DNA of 16,307 nucleotides from Clostridiales bacterium. Its GTDB lineage: Bacteria > Bacillota > Clostridia > Christensenellales > CAG-917. The translations under genes were made by a program, and so were the position numbers. Below the pieces are notes generated by a model. The model worked only from the letters and a program-made list of their open reading frames with translations, was not told the origin of the DNA and did no database searches. Of the stretch, positions 13,448-16,307 are shown in pieces. The stretch covers positions 1 through 16,307 of the forward strand of contig JAAZIO010000086.1 in NCBI GenBank assembly GCA_012800805.1. Direction: 5' to 3'. The first letter of the stretch is position 1. Every line of letters starts with the position of its first letter.

Positions 13448-14242
13448 ATGAAAGTCGATTCACATTCGCATTCCAAATTCTCGCCTGACGGCCATGCCGA
13501 AATCGCCGAAATGGCGGCAAAAGCAAAAGAGCTCGGGGCCGGTTATCTTGCCATAACCGACCACTGCGACAAAGACGCTCTTCAGCCGGGCAACGAAGTT
13601 CCCGTGCCGTGGCGCCAGCTTGACATCGACGCCTATTATTCGGACTATAAAATGGTCAAAGCGGGTGAAAGAGAGCTGTATCTTGCTTTCGGAATAGAGG
13701 CGGGATACGACCACAGAGCGGAAAAGCTTTACAGGGAAATAATAGACAAATACCCCTTTGATGTCGTAATAAATTCCGTTCATTTCGTAGAGGGCTGGGA
13801 TGTTTACTTCCCGTATTTCTTTGAGGGCAAGACAAAGGATGTAGCGTATAGGATGTACTTTGAAAAGGTTTACGAAAGTCTGTTCGCCGATTACCCTTAC
13901 GACATAGTGGGCCATATCGGATACTGCGTGAGAAATGCTCCTTATCCCGACCCCGTTATACATTACGAGGACTATTCCGACCTTCTTGAGCCGATTCTGA
14001 GAACAATTATAAGGCTCGGTAAAACTTTGGAAGTAAACACACATCATGACATGTGTCCAAACATTGAAATACTGAAAAAATACTACGAGTTCGGCGGAAG
14101 AAAGATTTCGTTCGGCTCGGACGCTCACAGGGGCGATGTGCTTAAAGATTACGATAAAGTCAGCAAGACGCTAAAGGAAATCGGTTTTACGCACTATACC
14201 TACTTTAAGCAGCATATCGAGGAATACGAACCCATTGAATAA
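13448..14242 (+). CDS. PHP-family phosphatase, histidinol-phosphatase (HisK/HisJ)-like
   Basis: This is a trinuclear metal phosphoesterase of the PHP superfamily. The 264-residue length fits the HisK-type histidinol phosphatases that hydrolyse L-histidinol phosphate in histidine synthesis. The metal ligands appear in the usual order: H6 and H8 (DSHSHSKFS), D38-H39 (ITDHCD), E83 (GIEAGYD), H111 (NSVHFVEG), H155 (GHIGYC), and D224 with H226 (FGSDAH). Translation starts 9 bases after the alaS stop with a strong AAGGAGG site (13437-13443), so it is the last gene of the operon; a terminator follows at once. No other his gene is in view, so a different phosphate ester as substrate is possible. Confidence 0.85.
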   Translation: MKVDSHSHSKFSPDGHAEIAEMAAKAKELGAGYLAITDHCDKDALQPGNEVPVPWRQLDIDAYYSDYKMVKAGERELYLAFGIEAGYDHRAEKLYREIIDKYPFDVVINSVHFVEGWDVYFPYFFEGKTKDVAYRMYFEKVYESLFADYPYDIVGHIGYCVRNAPYPDPVIHYEDYSDLLEPILRTIIRLGKTLEVNTHHDMCPNIEILKKYYEFGGRKISFGSDAHRGDVLKDYDKVSKTLKEIGFTHYTYFKQHIEEYEPIE

Positions 14243-14243
14243 T

Positions 14244-14272
14244 AAACGGCGGCATTGCCGCCGTTTTATTTT
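14244..14272 (+). terminator. Terminator of the acyltransferase-alaS-PHP operon
   Basis: AAACGGCGGC (14244-14253) pairs with GCCGCCGTTT (14257-14266) around ATT, followed by TATTTT. The interval 14273-14412 holds no gene that I can support. Confidence 0.9.
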
Positions 14273-14412
14273 AAGATATCAGCAAGGTAAAGGTTTAATT
14301 ATAAATGCGGCGAAAAGCAGTACAATTATTTCGCATTATCAACAAGCAAAGAAACTATTACGGGTTTTAGTACAGCAAAGCCTTATATGACAATATTTGC
14401 ATATTATGATAT

Positions 14413-14441
14413 AAAAAAAGCGCGCCGCGGCGCGCTTTTTT
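14413..14441 (-). terminator. Symmetric GC-core terminator of the phosphoesterase gene
   Basis: A 16-base perfect palindrome, GCGCGCCGCGGCGCGC (14420-14435), is flanked by A7 and T6. On the minus strand it ends in seven T, 9 bases past the stop codon at 14450. The structure is symmetric and should work both ways. Confidence 0.9.
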
Positions 14442-14449
14442 GTTTTGTT

Positions 14450-15820
14450 TTATACCTGCCTATGGTATTCAAAGAGGTATTCGTTGCTGTCGCCTACCAT
14501 GGGGCGCGGGTCAACATCAAAGCTTCCGTCGGGTTTGATGGTTATCAAAGTGCCGCCGCGCTGCTCGACCTGTTTTGCTATTCCAAAGTACGCAAGATAG
14601 TCTATGCTGAGGCCGTATGTAAGCCTTATGCCTTTATAATCCACCGAGAAGTTGTTAAGGTGGTCGTGGCCCGTGAATATGCCTTTTGTGCTGCCCAGCT
14701 CAAGCATGACATCAAAGAGGTCGCAGCCTTCCTTGCCCGAATAAACCTGCTCGCCCTTTTCGCCTGCTTTGCCGTAGTAATACTTTACATTGTCGGTATT
14801 TTTGTAGCCGTTGTTTTTGAACTCTTCCCAGGCGAGGCGATATTCCACAAGCGGTATATGGAAGAACATGATGGATTTTACTACGCTTCCCTCAGCCGCT
14901 CCGCGCGCGATGTTGATAGCGTTCATCTTCGCTACCGAGCCGCGATACCAGTCAATCTGATTGTCGTGGATTTTATCGTATTTCCAGGCTATGCCGAAGA
15001 TGTCGCCGTCTGTGTATGAGTGGGAGTCGACAAGATATATAGACTGCGTTAAAAGTCCCGATGTGTTTTGAACATTGATTACATAGTTTCCGTATCCGTC
15101 CACATCCTCGTCGCCCGCCATAAAGAGGCACTTTGTCCAGCGCTCCTGCATATAAAAATCGGCAATCTCCTTGCGGTCATACATGCTGTAACTTTCCGTG
15201 TCGTGGTTGCCAAAAGTTATCGCCCAAAATACGCCGAGCTTTTCCATAAGCGTCGCAAACAGCTCCGCCTCTTTCAGGTTGTTGAATGTGCCTGCCTGGA
15301 AGGGGACGGGGTAAGCGATGTCGCCCGTGATAATAACTAAATCGGGCCTGTTTGCTTTAACTACTTCCGCTACAGCACTTATGGCCCAGCTGTCTTTTTG
15401 GATAGAGAACGCGCCGGCGCCGATATGTATGTCGGTGAGCTGAAGCACGGTAAAGTCGCCGTCGGTTACAAATGTCCAGGCTCCAGTCTCGTCGTCAAAA
15501 CCCACGGTGTTTTCGGCGGCGGTCTGATAGTTGAAGCTTTCTACTTTTGTAAAGCGAGAGTCAACGGTTTCAATCGCTTCCACTCTCTTATAGTTGCCCG
15601 AAAGTCCCACGGCCGCGGAAATTGCAAAGCACGCAAACAACAATCCCACCACGCCGAACACAATGCCCGTGATGATAAGGTCGCGAATGGTCCTTTTCTT
15701 TTTCTGCTCGGGTGTCATGTCGCGGCGGCGGATTCTCTTTTTCTTTTCGGCGGGAGCGCTCTGCTCCGCCTGTTCGGTTTGGATGTTCTCTTCGGTTAAG
15801 ATTTTCTCTTTATCACTCAT
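14450..15820 (-). CDS. Membrane-anchored calcineurin-like metallophosphoesterase
   Basis: This is a two-metal phosphoesterase predicted to act outside the membrane. The 456-residue protein starts with an acidic then Lys/Arg-rich cytoplasmic segment (1-45), one transmembrane helix (about 47-72), and a large external domain. The metallophosphoesterase motifs come in order: D130xH132 (TDIHIG), GD167 (ITGDIAY), GNH206D (FGNHDTE), H321 (FFHIPLVEY), and GH385xH387 (FTGHDHLNN). The FFHIPLVEY and GHDH context resembles the Dcr2/PhoD-like calcineurin branch seen in secreted phosphatases. AGGAGCGG precedes the ATG, inside a region overlapping the end of the upstream transporter gene by 8 bases, so the two are probably one operon. 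Substrate is unknown; a phosphodiester or a cell-envelope phosphate is possible. Confidence 0.9.
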   Translation of the reverse strand: MSDKEKILTEENIQTEQAEQSAPAEKKKRIRRRDMTPEQKKKRTIRDLIITGIVFGVVGLLFACFAISAAVGLSGNYKRVEAIETVDSRFTKVESFNYQTAAENTVGFDDETGAWTFVTDGDFTVLQLTDIHIGAGAFSIQKDSWAISAVAEVVKANRPDLVIITGDIAYPVPFQAGTFNNLKEAELFATLMEKLGVFWAITFGNHDTESYSMYDRKEIADFYMQERWTKCLFMAGDEDVDGYGNYVINVQNTSGLLTQSIYLVDSHSYTDGDIFGIAWKYDKIHDNQIDWYRGSVAKMNAINIARGAAEGSVVKSIMFFHIPLVEYRLAWEEFKNNGYKNTDNVKYYYGKAGEKGEQVYSGKEGCDLFDVMLELGSTKGIFTGHDHLNNFSVDYKGIRLTYGLSIDYLAYFGIAKQVEQRGGTLITIKPDGSFDVDPRPMVGDSNEYLFEYHRQV

Positions 15821-16307
15821 AAATTCCGCTCCTTATTTCGATATTTAGCGCAATGTTCGATGTCTTTCGCGCTTCTTCCTTTATTTTCTCGCAAATTTTT
15901 GTTGCGTCGATTAAGGTCATATTTCTGTCGAAAAATATTACCGCCACAGCGTAAATGCTGTTTTCACCGTAACGGTGTATGTCGATTTTAACTACTTCTT
16001 TTACTTCCTTGAAACTTTTTATAAGAGAGCGCAGATTTTTTTCCGTTTCGTCATCTCTTTCGCCCGAAAGTTTCTTAAAGGCGTCCGTTACAAGCTTTAT
16101 GCCCTCCGTTATCACTATTGCGCTGATAATTACGCCCGCAATAGCGTCAACTGGTATGCTTGTGTAGATTTGAATTATCAGCGCGGCAAGGGTCAGCGTT
16201 GTGATGATGGCGTCCATGGTGCTGTCAAGCCTTTCCGAGCGCATGACCGTAGAGCCTGTGGACTTGGCCGCGAAATGGAACATCAGCCCAAGTCCCGCTT
16301 TTACAAC
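15813..16307 (-). CDS. Cation diffusion facilitator transporter, C-terminal part (5' end outside window)
   Basis: This is a divalent-cation exporter of the CDF family. The open frame runs to the window edge, with 164 residues visible; the in-frame ATG at 16283 is internal. The fragment begins in helix 4 (VVKAGLGLMFHFAAKSTGSTVMRSERLDS), continues through a STMDAIIT helix and the PVDAIAGVIISAIVITEGIKL helix, and ends in the cytoplasmic ferredoxin-like domain (about 80 residues, with KIDIHRYGENSIYAVAVIFF). The AKSTGSTVMRSERLDSTMD stretch matches the family pattern aKxxxSxxLxAxxxxxxxD, with Arg-Ser-Glu-Arg in place of the more common small residues. Metal specificity (zinc, manganese or iron) cannot be read without the N-terminal half. 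The stop overlaps the phosphoesterase start by 8 bases. Confidence 0.87.
   Translation of the reverse strand, partial: VVKAGLGLMFHFAAKSTGSTVMRSERLDSTMDAIITTLTLAALIIQIYTSIPVDAIAGVIISAIVITEGIKLVTDAFKKLSGERDDETEKNLRSLIKSFKEVKEVVKIDIHRYGENSIYAVAVIFFDRNMTLIDATKICEKIKEEARKTSNIALNIEIRSGIYE

Noticed and set aside
13460..14128. 222-codon minus-strand open frame over the PHP gene
   Set aside because: The opposite strand encodes every PHP metal-binding motif in order, so this is a shadow.
14387..15019. 210-codon plus-strand open frame over the phosphoesterase gene
   Set aside because: It starts inside the intergenic DNA, crosses the strong symmetric terminator, and is antisense to the metallophosphoesterase motifs.

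Overview
The window looks like chromosomal DNA from a low-to-mid GC, endospore-lineage Firmicute, most likely an uncultured Clostridia member. The reasons are a yabP-yabQ sporulation pair, AGGAGG-type ribosome binding sites, sigma-A-like promoters (TTGACA-17-TATTAT class), very AT-rich intergenic DNA, and hairpin plus T-run terminators. I see no phage, IS, CRISPR or plasmid genes. The taxonomic placement is inference.

Layout, left to right. The C-terminal two thirds of an OFA-type MFS transporter (1-867, +) ends at a perfect palindromic terminator. A 540-base non-coding, repeat-bearing spacer follows, closed on its other side by the terminator of a convergent small membrane protein gene (1490-1780, -). 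Divergent from that gene is a sigma-70/ECF-type sigma factor (1898-2437, +) overlapping a short single-span membrane protein in the anti-sigma position (2427-2720). A tRNA-Ser(GCU) sits on the minus strand (2743-2833) with its own promoter and terminator. After a second gene-free AT-rich stretch (about 2883-3480) come a large lipoprotein built of repeated modules (3481-5058), an SCP2-like lipid-binding protein plus iron-dependent alcohol dehydrogenase pair (5137-6823), and an AzgA/NCS2-type purine permease (7079-8716).

The minus-strand yabP-yabQ pair (9602-8947) is divergent from a four-gene plus-strand operon (9695-14242). That operon encodes a condensation-fold acyltransferase, a zinc-ribbon/multispanning DUF6320-like membrane protein, a strikingly short alanyl-tRNA synthetase and a PHP-family phosphatase. 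Two overlapping minus-strand genes close the window: a membrane-anchored calcineurin-like phosphoesterase (15820-14450) and a cation diffusion facilitator cut by the window edge (16307-15813).

The most notable items are the 593-residue alanyl-tRNA synthetase, which keeps catalytic and editing motifs but lacks both the editing-domain beta-barrel and the C-terminal domain; the repeat-filled spacer insulated between two terminators; the anti-sigma-like protein with almost no external domain; and promoters placed so close to start codons (1780-, 9695+, perhaps 3481+) that the transcripts should be leaderless. I did not find a clearly new multi-gene defence or biosynthetic system.
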